Source: Paralichthys olivaceus
Lineage: Eukaryota; Chordata; Actinopteri; Pleuronectiformes; Paralichthyidae
Reading direction: 5' to 3'
NCBI RefSeq assembly: GCF_024713975.1
Contig: NC_091094.1
Coordinates: 19,242,501 to 19,306,500, forward strand
Length of the DNA: 64,000 nucleotides
This document shows positions 52,801 to 64,000 of this stretch, in pieces. The notes below the pieces were generated by a model. It made no database searches. It was given only the letters and a program-made list of their open reading frames with translations, and was not told where the DNA came from. The position numbers were made by a program, and so were the translations under genes. Position 1 is the stretch's first letter; each line of letters begins with the position of its first letter.

Positions 52801-55800
52801 CTATGAACAGATATATGGTAAAAAAATATCCTTTCAAAAATATCTTCATAAAATGGTAAACAGATGCAAAACACGAGGCAAATTAGACTGTGGGATTGGC
52901 GTATTTTGCAGCTGAGTTAGCTGAATATTTGCTGTGACTTGTTCTGCTTCTATACAAACACAGAGAGAACAAAACGACCACTTTAACAAAACATTGTAGT
53001 GAATATGTGGATACGGATGAGGATGTGTTTGCATGGGCATGTCAGATGGCAGGAGCTCTTTGAAAATGACACTCAGAGAGACATGCTAATGTGTGTAGAA
53101 GTAGGTAGAAACACAGCAGGCAGAGCTAGTCTCTTAGCAACATAATATTACATGAATATGGCTGGTATGACAGGCACACAGAAATATGTTGATGTGTCAA
53201 AAGGAGCCCTGGAGGTAATGATTACACTATCGCAGCCGCTGTCCCTGCTGTCCTCAGAATACAACACAGAGTGAAAAACAGAGCTATTTATTTTGTATTT
53301 TCCAGTGTACCTCTTGGTATGTGACGGCCTTCATAGTAAGATGTCGCCATGGCAACAGCAGCTAGTGGAACAGTTGGCTGGCTAGTAACCTGTTTCTAAG
53401 AGAGCCAATCAGATATCACTGCCATCAGAGTTTATGTTCTGATTGGAGAGGTTGTTGTTTGCAGCTGAAGTGTTAATTCTGGTGTTTTTCTTTCTCTCAT
53501 TTGTTCTTCAGACTTGGATCAGGACGAGCACCTGATGGTGACCGCTCCTGTCGAGGATCACAACAGTTTTCTTAAACACAACATGGGTCAGGATGAGCCT
53601 GTGGTCCCTATGGGGGGCCCACTGGAAATAAACAAGCAGACACTAGAAGCAGAAAAAACAGATGCTCTGTGCTCCATGCTTGTCACTGATTTCTCCTCAG
53701 TAAAGGAAACTCCTCAGTTGGCTGAATGCACAGTGCCTTCCTCTGAGGCATCCCTGGACCCAGAACCCATCCTGCATACAGACCCTGTCATTGATCTAGC
53801 TCCTACCCCAATATCAGCCCCAGCCCCAGCTCCTGCCCAAATCTCAGCCCCAGTTCCTTCCCCAATTTTAGCCTCAGCTCCTGCCCCAATCTTAGCCCCA
53901 GCTCCTGCCCCAATCTCAGCCCCAGCCTCAGCTCCTGCCCAAATCTCAGCCCCAGCTCCTGCCCAAATCTCAGCTCCTGCCCCAATTTTAGCCTCAGCTC
54001 CTGCCCCAATCTTAGCCCCAGCTCCTGCCCCAATCTCAGCCCCAGCCCCAGCTCCTGTCCCAATCTTAGCTCCAGCTCCTGCCCCAATCTTAGCCCCAGC
54101 TCCTGCTCCAGTCTCAGCCCCAGCACCAGACCCAGACTCAGTGCAGAGCAGTGAACCAGCACTCAACCAAACTCTGGAGCCCCCTGAGGAAAAACCTTTC
54201 CCTGTTTCAGAACCAGAGTGCAATGGCCTCCCCAAACAGATGGAGCCCATTCAAAAGACTAAAACCAGCAAATCTAAGCCTCCGTCTCTGAAAATGAAGG
54301 CTTCGTTGGACGAGCTTGGACAATCAAATGAGGAACAAGAACTTTCTGTTCCCAAGGCCACATACAACTTTGACCCTGACCAGCTGGATATGAGCTTTAA
54401 CCCCTTTACCAGCGGTGGATCAAAAATCCAAAACTCTCCTCCCCCATGCAGTTCAAACTCTCTACCGAGACTTGAGCCACCTGGTAGCTCATTTCCTGTT
54501 TGCGAAGCCAACTCAGCAGCAGAAGCACAGATGATGGAGCCCTCATCTGAGACCAAGCCTGTCATACTGGAGTTTGGTCTGGATGAGGGGCCAGTTAGCA
54601 AACCACCTCCGAGGAAATTAGGTGGAAAAAAGACAATCAGTAGACTCACAGCTAAGAAGCAGAGGCCCAAAAGACAAGAGGCTTCCAGCAAACCTGCACC
54701 AGAAGCCACAGAGTCAGAACCAGTATCTAAACCAGAACCAGAATTCGAACCAATTTCCCAGGAAATATCGGAACCTGTTTCAGATCCTCTCCCAGAAACC
54801 TCTTTGCCAGTTTCAGACTCTTCCGCTCCTCTGAACCTTGACGACATTCCTATTCCTAAAACAGGAACATACAACTTTGATCCCAGCCAGTGGGATGACC
54901 CGAACTTCAATCCGTTTGGTAGTAACAGCAACACGAGCAGCTCTCCTGTGCTGCCTAAGGGCTCTTACAGCTTCGACCCAGACAAATTTGATGACTCTGT
55001 GGACCCTTTCAAATCCTCCAAAAGCCTGAGCACAGAGGAATCATCCAGTAGTGCCACTCAGCCAGAGAAGAAAGTGAATGACGGAGTAAAACAGAAAGCT
55101 GGGCAATTGCCTGGTGAGAAGAAAGTGAGGCAGATGCCCAAGAAAAGCAAAGAGAGGTTAGTCTCCTGAGATATGACATTGAATTTTCCATCCATGTCTG
55201 CATTCTTCCTTTCTTGCCCCAGAAGATAAAAGATAGATATCACATATTATTATCTACATTCAGTCAGTGAGGGTGTCTGGATGCATACCAAACAATGCTT
55301 TGAACACATGACAAACACTTAACACTGCATACTGACCCTTGATGTAATTCCCATATAGATTATAAATAGACTGTTAAAAGTACGCATGCACTGTTCAAAC
55401 TAGCTTTTCCAAGCTTGTCGGCATCTTGTGTGTCTGCTCAAACCTTAAACTATCTGCTGAGTATCTAACATGTTGAGCTGAACACGTTTGTTTCTTCCCC
55501 CTGTTCTTTGTTCCCTTATGAAAACCCTCCCCATGCCTCGCTCTATCCCCCTTCATCCTTCATCCTTCCTCCTCTTGTCTGTTGCGCAACTCCCTCAACC
55601 TCTGCTTTCGCCCACCTCTCTCGGCCTCAGGAAATCTGAACAAGTCAAGTTTCTCTGTTTTCTGTTGTAAGTACTCTCACTATCGACGCTGCCTCTCACG
55701 CATGCCCCTCGCCATTTTAATCCCATCGTGACATGAACTGACCTTTGAGCGAGCACGTGTCTCCCTCAGTGTCCCCCCAACTTGTAAGGCCGATCCCTCA

Positions 55801-58800
55801 CTGTTTAATTTGTCCTGTCTCGTGATCCCTTTTGGAAGCTGGGCAGCACCTGTGTGGTTATAAATGTATGCGGCTCAACTCACATGCAACGAGGCTCAGA
55901 AACGTTTGCAGCTTTATGGTTATAGAAACTTGAATTTGATCTCTGCTTTTTAGTCATATTTATATTTTTAACTGTTGTGTTGTTTCCATGTGCTTGTTTT
56001 GTAGGAATTCCTGTAAAGTACAGAAATATGATGAAAGCCAGTCCCTGGTGCTTGATGTGTGTAATCAGGTAATGTGTGGGTTTTGGCTTTATGTGTGTGT
56101 ACATATACGTGTGTGTGTGTGAATGTTGTGTCAGCTGAAATGTTTTGCTTTACTGCAGTGACACCGCAATGTCCATTATTCGGCAGCTGTCCAACCTCTT
56201 GGCCTCACCTCTCAACACACACAAGTACACACACGCACACAGTCACGCTAGCCGATGGAAGCATCAGCAGTGTCCTGTGCAGAACTGTGACTTAACACTC
56301 CGCTGTCAAATATCAGTCTGCTGCTCCTACATGAACTCAACATTATCACCTGCTCCACTCTCAGGAGATATCCTTGAGATATTGTACTGCCGCAGAGGAC
56401 CTAAGATACCCTAACACAATTGATCTGAGTGTTACTTCCCTGGCATTAAGCAGGTGGAATATACTCACAAAACTATGTAGTTATATTGGATCTCTGGGGT
56501 TGTGATGAGTGTCTGAATTAATCTGCTGTACCCTCATTAGGTCATGAAAGTTTTCATATCACAACAGAACATTTTATAGTTGAGTGATATAAGTCATATT
56601 ATAATGTGGGTTCTCTTGTTTGCAGGGGGAAGACGAGGTGGTGGTTCAGACCCCGGAGATCACTCAGCGGGTTCATCATGCCACTGATGAGGAGAAGTTG
56701 GCCTCCAATGGCATCATGGGAGAGACAACGGAGAGCCAGAAGGAGAAGGGAGAACCTGAATGCAATAAAGCACCAGTGAAACAGCCAATCAATGAAACAT
56801 CTGTTATGGATGGTAGGTTTCAGATTCAGATTTTCTCTGTTGCGTAATATTCAAGAGTGTTGTTTCGCTTGGGAAAATGAAGCGCCCAGGCTAGAGATGA
56901 CCTTTGTTTTAATTTTAAGCCAGCCTCAGTGGAACAGCTGTCAGACCAATGTGTTCACAAAGAAATGTATGTTTATGTCAAAATGACAGGTCTTGTCTCT
57001 GTTATTCCACCTGGACATATAAATCCCCTTGTGCTGGGTAATAGTGCCACTTTATATGAGAGTATTGAAGGTGGGAGAAGTAGGCATCCGCAGAGCGGTG
57101 TCAGCTGAACCAAAAAACACGAACAAGCAAAATGAGACTGCAGGGGAGTGAGAGTAACTGTAATGCTCCAAAAATCTGTCAAATTATAAAACTTAGCCTG
57201 CAAACTCAGCAAAAACCTCTCTCCTGGATATGAGGAAGTTATAAATATGACACCAGGGAACCGATGCTTCCCACAATTGTGAATTAAAACTGTGTCTGTG
57301 TCAGTGGTGCAAATATTACACTGTTCAAAATCTTTTTATCACAAAAACAAGACGAATACTTACGTTTCCAGATTCTTAATGTTTAAGATACATGCTTCTT
57401 CCTTTTGTAATTGGGATATGAGTAGTTAGTACAATTAACATGTGTCTGAATTACGTGTTTTTTTCCTCAAAGGCCCTGAGTCAAAGATTTCAGATCAGCA
57501 GGAGGAGAAGGACCTCTGCAGCCTGAAGGAAGATATAGTAAGTACTGTAGGAACCACAGGCAGGTGTTAGTCATAATAATTCAACACAAGCAGTTTGTTG
57601 AGCATCATCTCAGTAAATGATAAGTTTATTCATAATTGGAGTCTTAGTTTTTATTTTCATACTGAATCAACATTTGACTTGTGTTTCAGTCACAAGTTAT
57701 TTTGCTACAAGAACCAAATAGTTTTTACTCACACAATATGTAGAACAAAGATAACCTCTGCAATGGTGAAACAATACAAATGTTGATTTGTTAAATCAGC
57801 ATGAATGTAAGCAGTTTTTTTCAGAACACTCTTTTCAAAGGCATCATGTGACTAATAGGTACTAATGTCTGAAATAATTTATTTATTGATTTATTATTTA
57901 TTAATGATTGATTAGAAACAAGGCACAGGTTGTCTGTGTGCAAGTATTTCATACAATCAAACTTTAATGCCTGGTCTCCCTTGTAAAAGAGATTATTAAC
58001 CACAATGGGAATAACCTGGTTAGATAAAAGCTGTTAATAAGAATAAGAATAAAAACAACCATACATTTGAAGATCATGGATCAGATCTCGTCAAACTGAG
58101 CACATTATGTTTTCTGCGTGTTCTACAGGGTGAGATATGCATGAACACAACTCTGAAGATTACCAGCAAAGATGCCACAGACCCAGGAGCCTTGAGCCAG
58201 GACAACATAGCACTGAGTGAGATGGACAAGGCTGCAGTTCTCACCCTGATCAGAGAAGAGGTATACATCACTGACCGAGTGAAGTAAATCTGATGATAAT
58301 CACTATTCCAGATTTAAACATATCTAATCAGTTTATTTCCTTTTTCTCTTTGTCCTCTAACCAGATCATCACTAAAGAGATTGAGGTCAACGAGTGGAAG
58401 AGAAAGTGTGAGGAAAGCAGAGCTGAGGTTTTTGAGATGAGGTATGAAGTTTCACTGGTAGCTACTCTAGCACCTCACTTACTGTTTACAAAACATGACA
58501 GCACAAATGTAGAAATGTCCCGATCAGCAAAGCTGACAGAGGACTGCTCTCTTCTTTTCAGGAAAATAGTTGCAGAGTATGAGAAGACAGTTGCACAGAT
58601 GATTGGTAAGCTCCTGCCCCCTGGTGGTGATATTTTTCTATATGTTTTTTTCTCATTTAACAGACACAGCACCTCATAGCTTATTGTCAGTAGTGTGTGT
58701 GTATTTACCCCTCATCCCTAAACTGTAGATGGAGGTAACAACTATTCACTTCACATAATGTGAGCTCAATGCACTACAATGTAAACTAACACATGCAAAT

Positions 58801-58863
58801 ACTCACAAAACGAATGCAAATGGAGAAATACCAGTGTGCGTGTATGTTTGCTCCCCGACAGAC

Positions 58864-58900
<37 letters not shown>

Positions 58901-60546
58901 CACTCACACAATCAAATACTCACAACACAACCAAATACTCACAATGCAACTAAATACTCACAACACAACCATATACTCATAATACAAACAAATACTCATA
59001 ACACAACGAAATACTCAGAGTACATCCATATACTCATAACACAACCAAATACTCACAACACAACCGTTGTGTCAACACATTTGTAGGCTGTGTTCAACAG
59101 CACTGTTTCAGTCTTGAGTTGTTTGCATAAACCTTTTCTCTGTCTGTCTGTAGAGGATGAGCAGCAGCAGAAGACACTGTCCTGCAGTAAGTCAGTGAGG
59201 CAGCTGACCTTAGAGAGAGATCAGGCTCTCGCTGACCTCAACTCAGTGGAGCGCTCCTTCGCTGACCTCTTCAGGAGGTATGAGTCCTTGAAGGGAGTCC
59301 TGGAGGGCTTCAAGAAGGTCAGTACAGCTTTATATGGCATTGTGCAGTTCATTCCACCTTCATGTAATAATCAGCTCACTATATACTCTCTACATGCATC
59401 TGTACAGAATGAGGAGGTGCTGAAGAAGTGTGCACAGGACTACCTGATGAGGATCAAGCAGGAGGAGCAGCGGTACCAGACTCTCAAGGTTCATGCTGAG
59501 GAGAAACTGGATAAGTAAGTGTCATAAGACAGGATTTGAATAAATCCACTGGAGTTCAAGTCTGATTCTGACAATCATCTCCTCCCTCCTTCCTCTCCTC
59601 TGCTCCTCGAATTTCGAAGGGCGAATGAAGAGATAGCCCAGGTGCGAGCCAAGGCCAACACTGAGGGCGTGGCTCTGAACGCCAGCCTGAGGATGGAGCA
59701 GATGAAGGTGGAGTCACTTGAAAGAGCTGTGCTTCAAAAGGTAGTATGAGTGAATACATGGTACTAAGCGATTAACAGTTTTCAAATGTAAAGTTTGGTA
59801 AAATGTGTGAAGTACAGCTGCATGTTAACTAATAGAATTCACCACAACTCCCACAGAACCAGTGGTTTCCTGTCTGTTTGTTAAATTTGATTTTGCCTTT
59901 AAATTTGGTTGCAGATAAACATGTGCTCCCATCAGCTTTTTACTATTTGCATCATGACGAACTACACATATTTTTCTTACTCTTTCAATGCAAACAAACA
60001 TTTTCCTGTATTGTAAAACTGGAAATTTTTACTCACAATGTAAAAACATGGGTTAATTGTGTTGTTTCATTACAGTCATAGTCTTTTGCTGTGTTTATAC
60101 GCGTGCAGGCAATGAGCACTGCTTGTAAAAATGTGCCAGCATGGAATGAGACACTAGAGTGCAGTGTTTCATTTACTAAGCCCACAATGCATTGGAAGTT
60201 ATATGGGGAGAAAAGCATGTTGTTCTCAGTTTTCTATTTTGTTGATGGATGTCAGCTAAACAACTGTGTTACCAAATACCTGTGTGTGCTCAGATTATTA
60301 GTGTATGAAATGCAGCACACTGGATTAAGCCTGTTTATTCATTGGCTGCTGTGCAAGGTACATGGAAACCTTTTCTCTGCCAACAGATTCAGAGCCTTTC
60401 ATCGTACCTTTATGGAGACGTGTTTCTGTCCTGGCAGATCTGTGAGATCATTTTCTAAAACTTGTGTCTGTCTCTCACAGAACCAAGAGATCGAGGAGCT
60501 CACCAAGATCTGCGATGAACTGATCGCCAAAATGGGAACAGACTGA
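49849..60546 (+). CDS. tacc1: Transforming acidic coiled-coil protein 1, 980 aa
   Basis: Thirteen exons in phase: 49849-50009, 51405-51514, 53512-55156, 56005-56068, 56626-56812, 57473-57537, 58129-58260, 58365-58441, 58562-58605, 59154-59317, 59408-59514, 59620-59740, 60481-60546 (2943 nt). Start [20 protein letters not shown] and the [15 protein letters not shown] exon match TACC1 rather than TACC2/3. Exon 3 (548 codons) has a Pro/Ala repeat (residues about 186-296) and SDP-type repeats [10 protein letters not shown] (about 372), [11 protein letters not shown] (about 542) and [16 protein letters not shown] (about 573). [10 protein letters not shown] follows. Residues about 775-978 are the TACC coiled coil ([35 protein letters not shown], ending [20 protein letters not shown]). 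TACC proteins bind chTOG/XMAP215 and act at centrosomes and microtubule plus ends. Introns are GT-AG except intron 1, which uses GC. TACC-family membership is near certain; paralogue 1 is likely. Confidence 0.92.
53801..54140 (+). repeat. tacc1: Coding tandem repeat (Pro/Ala/Ile/Ser) in tacc1 exon 3
   Basis: Degenerate tandem units of about 24 bp with a core like cctgccccaatcttagcccc, encoding repeats of the type APAPILAP / APAPISAP / APAQISAP. Whole blocks are duplicated: a longer unit near 53871-53925 recurs near 53982-54045. No stop occurs in any of the overlapping antisense frames, which explains the long antisense ORFs here. Confidence 0.92.
55631..55666 (+). CDS. tacc1: Candidate 36-nt cassette microexon of tacc1
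   Basis: A long pyrimidine tract (55545-55630) ends in cctcag, followed by 36 nt and a perfect donor (ctgtt|gtaagt). Inserted between exons 3 and 4 it keeps phase 2 on both sides and adds 12 residues (about [11 protein letters not shown] plus the split codon), giving a 992-aa isoform. The upstream tract and both splice sites are much better than chance. Use as an alternative exon is an inference. Confidence 0.6.
58865..58900. repeat. (CA)n microsatellite
   Basis: About 18 CA units in tacc1 intron 9, next to the 19-bp minisatellite. Confidence 0.95.
58913..59064. repeat. 19-bp minisatellite, 8 copies
   Basis: Eight head-to-tail units of exactly 19 bp with consensus caaatactcacaacacaac; individual units differ at 0-6 positions. 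It lies in tacc1 intron 9, right after a (CA)n tract from which it may have grown. Confidence 0.95.
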
Positions 60547-62002
60547 TACATGTGCCTACATGTGATGTAAATTCTGTACATGAACACATCTCAGTGTTCT
60601 CTTTGTCAGCTCATGTTTAAAAAGTAGATATTATTGAAATACAGGTTGAGAGATGGTTGCACTTTCTCGTGATTGATTGATTGAAATATAAAAGCAGAAA
60701 TATGTCATTGTGTAATTTAAGAAGCACAAAGTTATCAAGATTATTTTAATTATATTGAAGGAAAAGTCAAGTGATATATTCCTGCTATGATTTATTGATC
60801 TTTTTTTAGGATTGAATTAATAATGTTGAGGTTAAATGATTATTCGTGATGATTTTCATCTTTCTTCTTCTTTTTCAACATCATTTTATCAAACTTGTTT
60901 CACACAAAGCTGTAGAAAATAATGAGGAAACTAAGAGAAAGAAAACATTTGAATGTTGAATCTGATAGAGGAAGAACAAATGATCAAAGTATTAAGTTTA
61001 ACATTTGCTGGTATATCATTTACGATACATATAGTTTTGCTCTGCTGTTTATTTTCTATCATCTGTAAATGAGCTGGAAGTAATATTACAGATATTTTCA
61101 TAAGTTGCATTTTTCATTTTATCATTATTGTCTCACAGATTTTGAAGTCAAACCACAATATTTTTACATCTTGTAGATTTTACCCCTTTACATCTCTGGG
61201 ATTGTTAAATTTCAGGAGCACTTATGAAGCTCAAAACTTTTCACTCAGTTATATAATATCTTCATTTGATGGGAGTTTGATGATGGGTGAAGATGAAAGT
61301 TTTAAGCAGTAAAACCTTGCTTAATATACTTAATAATGAACCATGTGCCAAGATTCATTTTCTCGCACTCTGCATTCAAGTGTGGAAAAGCACAGTCTGA
61401 TGATGCCATGTAGATATATTTGGATCGTATTCATATTGTATGTGTGAGTTCACATGTTGCTGGTGTGCCTTTATTTTGTTTATTATGAAAAAGAAAATTT
61501 GTCCCACCTCATTGTTTCTAAAGTCTGTTGCCAAAATGTATATTTCTATGACTAAAGTACAACAGTGAGCAGCATGGGTTTACAGTTATAATGTTTTACC
61601 TGCAGTTAAAAAACAATGATTCATGTGTGCACAAGATGGACCACATTACTTTTATGGTCAAGGTCTGTGATGTGGGGGCAGATTATGAACATATCTCAGA
61701 TATCACTCAGACATGTATCATATATAAAAGACAGGTTTTTGTATAGAGACCTTATTTCACGTCAGCACAATCAGTTGCCAAATGTCTGTATATGTAAACC
61801 GAGATGGGTTTCAGTGTGACCTTGTCCAGTTGTGTTGGTGTTACAGTGAAGGTGCTTTTCAATGCAAACCCATTGTCACATTACAATATGCGTGAATTTT
61901 ATACTTTATGAAAAGAGTATTCTGAATTTCCATTGCTAATATTTGTAGACTTGACGAATTATTAAGAATATACTCAGATTATTTTGTGCATTCCTGAATA
62001 AA
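60547..62002 (+). other. tacc1: tacc1 3' UTR with polyadenylation signal
   Basis: AT-rich sequence without exon content follows the stop. A canonical AATAAA lies at 61997-62002, giving a 3' UTR of about 1.45 kb. A second AATAAA at 62785-62790 could be a distal site. Confidence 0.5.
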
Positions 62003-63750
62003 TGGTTTAAAAGATTTAATATGATGCCACCGTCCTCCTCTGCCTCAATCATTTCAGCTGTGCATGACAAACCAGAGATGAACATAAACAGAAGTAAATT
62101 CAGACAGATGGTTTTCAATCCTTAGGAGGAGCCAGTTTTCCACGGTTACTTTTTACAGACATGTCATTTGTGGTGTTTTGTTTGTCAGTCAGGAGCCTGC
62201 AGTTTCATCCAGCAGTCAAATTTAACAGCCATAACAATGTGTCCATAAATACATCAACAAAACAGTCTATCTTCGCCCATGTGGCGTGGTCGATTAATTT
62301 GTAAGGAAACATTTCAGTATATATTTAGGATGTGATGACATTGTTATAATGTAGATTGAGAAATGACACTAAGGTAGTTGAGTTACTAACTGGGACCAGC
62401 ACTGCAGTTGTATGTTTTAATACTCCCCTGTTCTGTTTCAACCTGACCAAGATGTTTGTGCATATGTTTTAAATTGTACGCTATCTGGACGTATGTTTTT
62501 CTGAAACTGTGTCTATTGAATTATTCAGTCTGCAACATCCCTGGATTAGCACCTTCTCACAACATGGTGGAGTCCTCAGAAACCACAGGAAAACAAACAT
62601 GGCTCTGGTCAGCTTCAGCTTATTCTGACAGGTCAGTCACTTCACTGTCAACATCATTGTCAGTGAGGAGGCTTACACGTGTAGGATTTACTGAAGGGAG
62701 AGAGGGAACTATCATAGATACAATCTGGATAGTTTCTCTTCTTACATTCCAATAATGTTTTCTGCTTTCTGTTCTTTGGATTGGAATAAAGAGATCATTC
62801 TAAATGTTTCTTTTGTAAGAATATCCACCACAGATTTATCACTTCTTACTTGGTCTGTCATTCATCTTGTGAAAGAAAGAAAGCAAGTGGACTTGACTTT
62901 GGTGTTGTTCGATGGAAACTGTTGTCCTAACTTTGCCAACTAATGTCTGTATGCAGGTGGACCAAAACAGCTTTACCAGCAGGCAGAAGGTGCACAGAGC
63001 AGCAGACATGATTTTCAGTGGAGAAATTCACCTAAACTAGCCTTCACTAACATTTAAGTCCTAAATATATTACACTAGTCATTTTAACAACTTTTAAAAC
63101 ATAGCTTGACCAAACTTTACAGATACACTCCTAGAGTATCCCCAAATTTCTCTTCTAGTGCTTTAGGCGTAGACAGGAGACAACTGAGAGGACTCAGAGG
63201 ACTCAGAGGACTGCTCTCCACCGTTTAATGGCCCCGGCCGAGGAAAATATAAAACCAGGTATTCGCCTTCTGGTGTTTCTCTGCACCTGCAAAACCAAAC
63301 TGTGTGTTTAAAAATGTCAACAAAAACTGTCCAGTCTCCAAAGACATAGTAGAATAACACAGCAATGAAACATCATGGTAAATATAAAAATACACAAGGA
63401 TTAAATTCACTTAATCATTTAATTATAAATACATTTTAAAAATACAAATTAAAAACAATAAAGTTCGTTTTATCTCTGTTACACTGAGAAGACATTTTGG
63501 GAAGTGGGGTCTGTGTTGGATGGTATGATTAACGACAAGCAGTTTGTACAGTTAATAAATAAAATAGGATTTAATGATAGCCTATAATCTTTGACAATAA
63601 GTTATTGACCTCTCTGGAGTTATGAATAATGTTCTCATGGAGGATGCAGCCTCAAGTGTTGGACTTGATGAGGCCATGAGACTGAGCTGGGTTTCATAAT
63701 CCTCAGATCCGGGTCCAGGGTCTTTCCAGCACGTGCAGAGTGTTTTTGTA
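62003..63750. other. Intergenic; a weak minus-strand exon candidate
   Basis: Mostly featureless AT-rich DNA. On the minus strand, 63289-63163 has a good acceptor (ggttttgcag) followed by about 40 codons to a stop, including a tandem SES/SSE stretch (QSSESSESSQ). No partner exon is visible and the peptide is not recognised. Confidence 0.35.
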
Positions 63751-63985
63751 ACCCATGGTGACCGAGTCGGAGGGGGCGGGTCCAGGATGCTGAGGTGGTC
63801 GCTGATTGGCTGCTGGCCGCGGCGATGAGTGGGACGGGAGCGCGCTGGCAGAAGTGAGAGGAGAAAAGAGGCAGAGGAGGAGAAGAGAGGAATAAGTTCT
63901 GCTGCATAACTCATCCTCTGCTGCAGCCCAGAAAACGGAAGGTGTGTGTGTGGAGGACTGAGCCGCCTGTTCTCCGTCTGTACAG
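63750..63985 (+). promoter_or_regulatory. Promoter and noncoding first exon of a downstream plus-strand gene
   Basis: GC box (agggggcggg, 63771-63780), inverted CCAAT box (gattgg, 63804-63809), CpG-rich sequence, then an exon-like stretch ending in a consensus donor (tacag|gtaagt, exon edge 63985). No ATG-led ORF enters the splice, so this would be a 5' UTR exon. The coding part is outside the window. In human, PLEKHA2 lies directly downstream of TACC1 in the same orientation, so plekha2 is a reasonable guess only. Confidence 0.55.
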
Positions 63986-64000
63986 GTAAGTTTTCATCTT

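Noticed and set aside
53714..54250. 178-codon antisense ORF rich in Gly/Ala ([10 protein letters not shown] type)
   Set aside because: It is the reverse strand of the tacc1 Pro/Ala tandem repeat, whose composition avoids stops on both strands.
54251..54934. 227-codon antisense ORF opposite tacc1 exon 3
   Set aside because: Tacc1 is the real gene here, with SDP repeats in the sense frame. The antisense frame has no domain and no splice context.
60091..60480. Long open frame directly upstream of the last tacc1 exon
   Set aside because: The consensus acceptor ctctcacag at 60480 and the conserved [14 protein letters not shown] start define the exon; the upstream reading is intron.

Overview
The window is vertebrate nuclear DNA, almost certainly from a ray-finned (teleost) fish. 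The coding signal is broken into short exons with GT-AG introns, there are long (CA)n microsatellites, and several interspersed repeats look like fish repeat families. The protein fragments are closest in pattern to bony-vertebrate orthologues. I found no bacterial, phage, CRISPR or viral gene.

Five protein-coding genes can be assembled exon by exon with consistent reading phase. (1) 7.5-8.9 kb, minus strand: a 272-aa protein with a Myb/SANT-like DNA-binding domain and a C-terminal coiled coil. (2) 9.3-23.7 kb, plus strand: stx18 (syntaxin-18, an ER SNARE), 11 exons, 323 aa, with a roughly 9.9 kb first intron. It is divergent from gene 1 and probably shares a CRE-containing promoter with it. 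(3) 26.1-29.6 kb, minus strand: nsg1 (neuronal endosomal trafficking protein), 4 coding exons, 185 aa, tail-to-tail with stx18. (4) 38.9-44.2 kb, minus strand: aggf1 (OCRE, FHA and G-patch protein), 14 coding exons, 766 aa. (5) 49.8-60.5 kb, plus strand: tacc1 (centrosomal coiled-coil protein), 13 coding exons, 980 aa, plus a candidate 36-nt cassette exon. A phase-compatible alternative first exon at 37.47 kb (N-terminus MGGTLS) would place aggf1 inside a tacc1 intron on the opposite strand.

The rest is intergenic or intronic. 0-7.2 kb holds a SINE-like fragment and a (CA)n tract. The first stx18 intron may hold regulatory elements. 30-37 kb is gene-poor, with an A-rich strand-asymmetric block and large (CA)n arrays. 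45-49 kb holds an isolated ATG in a strong Kozak context on the minus strand. 60.5-63.8 kb holds the tacc1 3' UTR. The window ends in a GC-box/CCAAT promoter and the first exon of another plus-strand gene whose coding part lies outside.

The genes do not form a pathway. They are ordinary housekeeping or developmental genes. stx18 and nsg1 both act in membrane trafficking, aggf1 in angiogenic signalling and RNA-linked nuclear roles, and tacc1 at the centrosome and microtubule plus ends. I saw no convincing undescribed biological system. The points most worth checking are in transcript structure: the nested antisense gene, a GC-AG intron, a microexon, a stop-start overlapping uORF, and coding repeat expansions.
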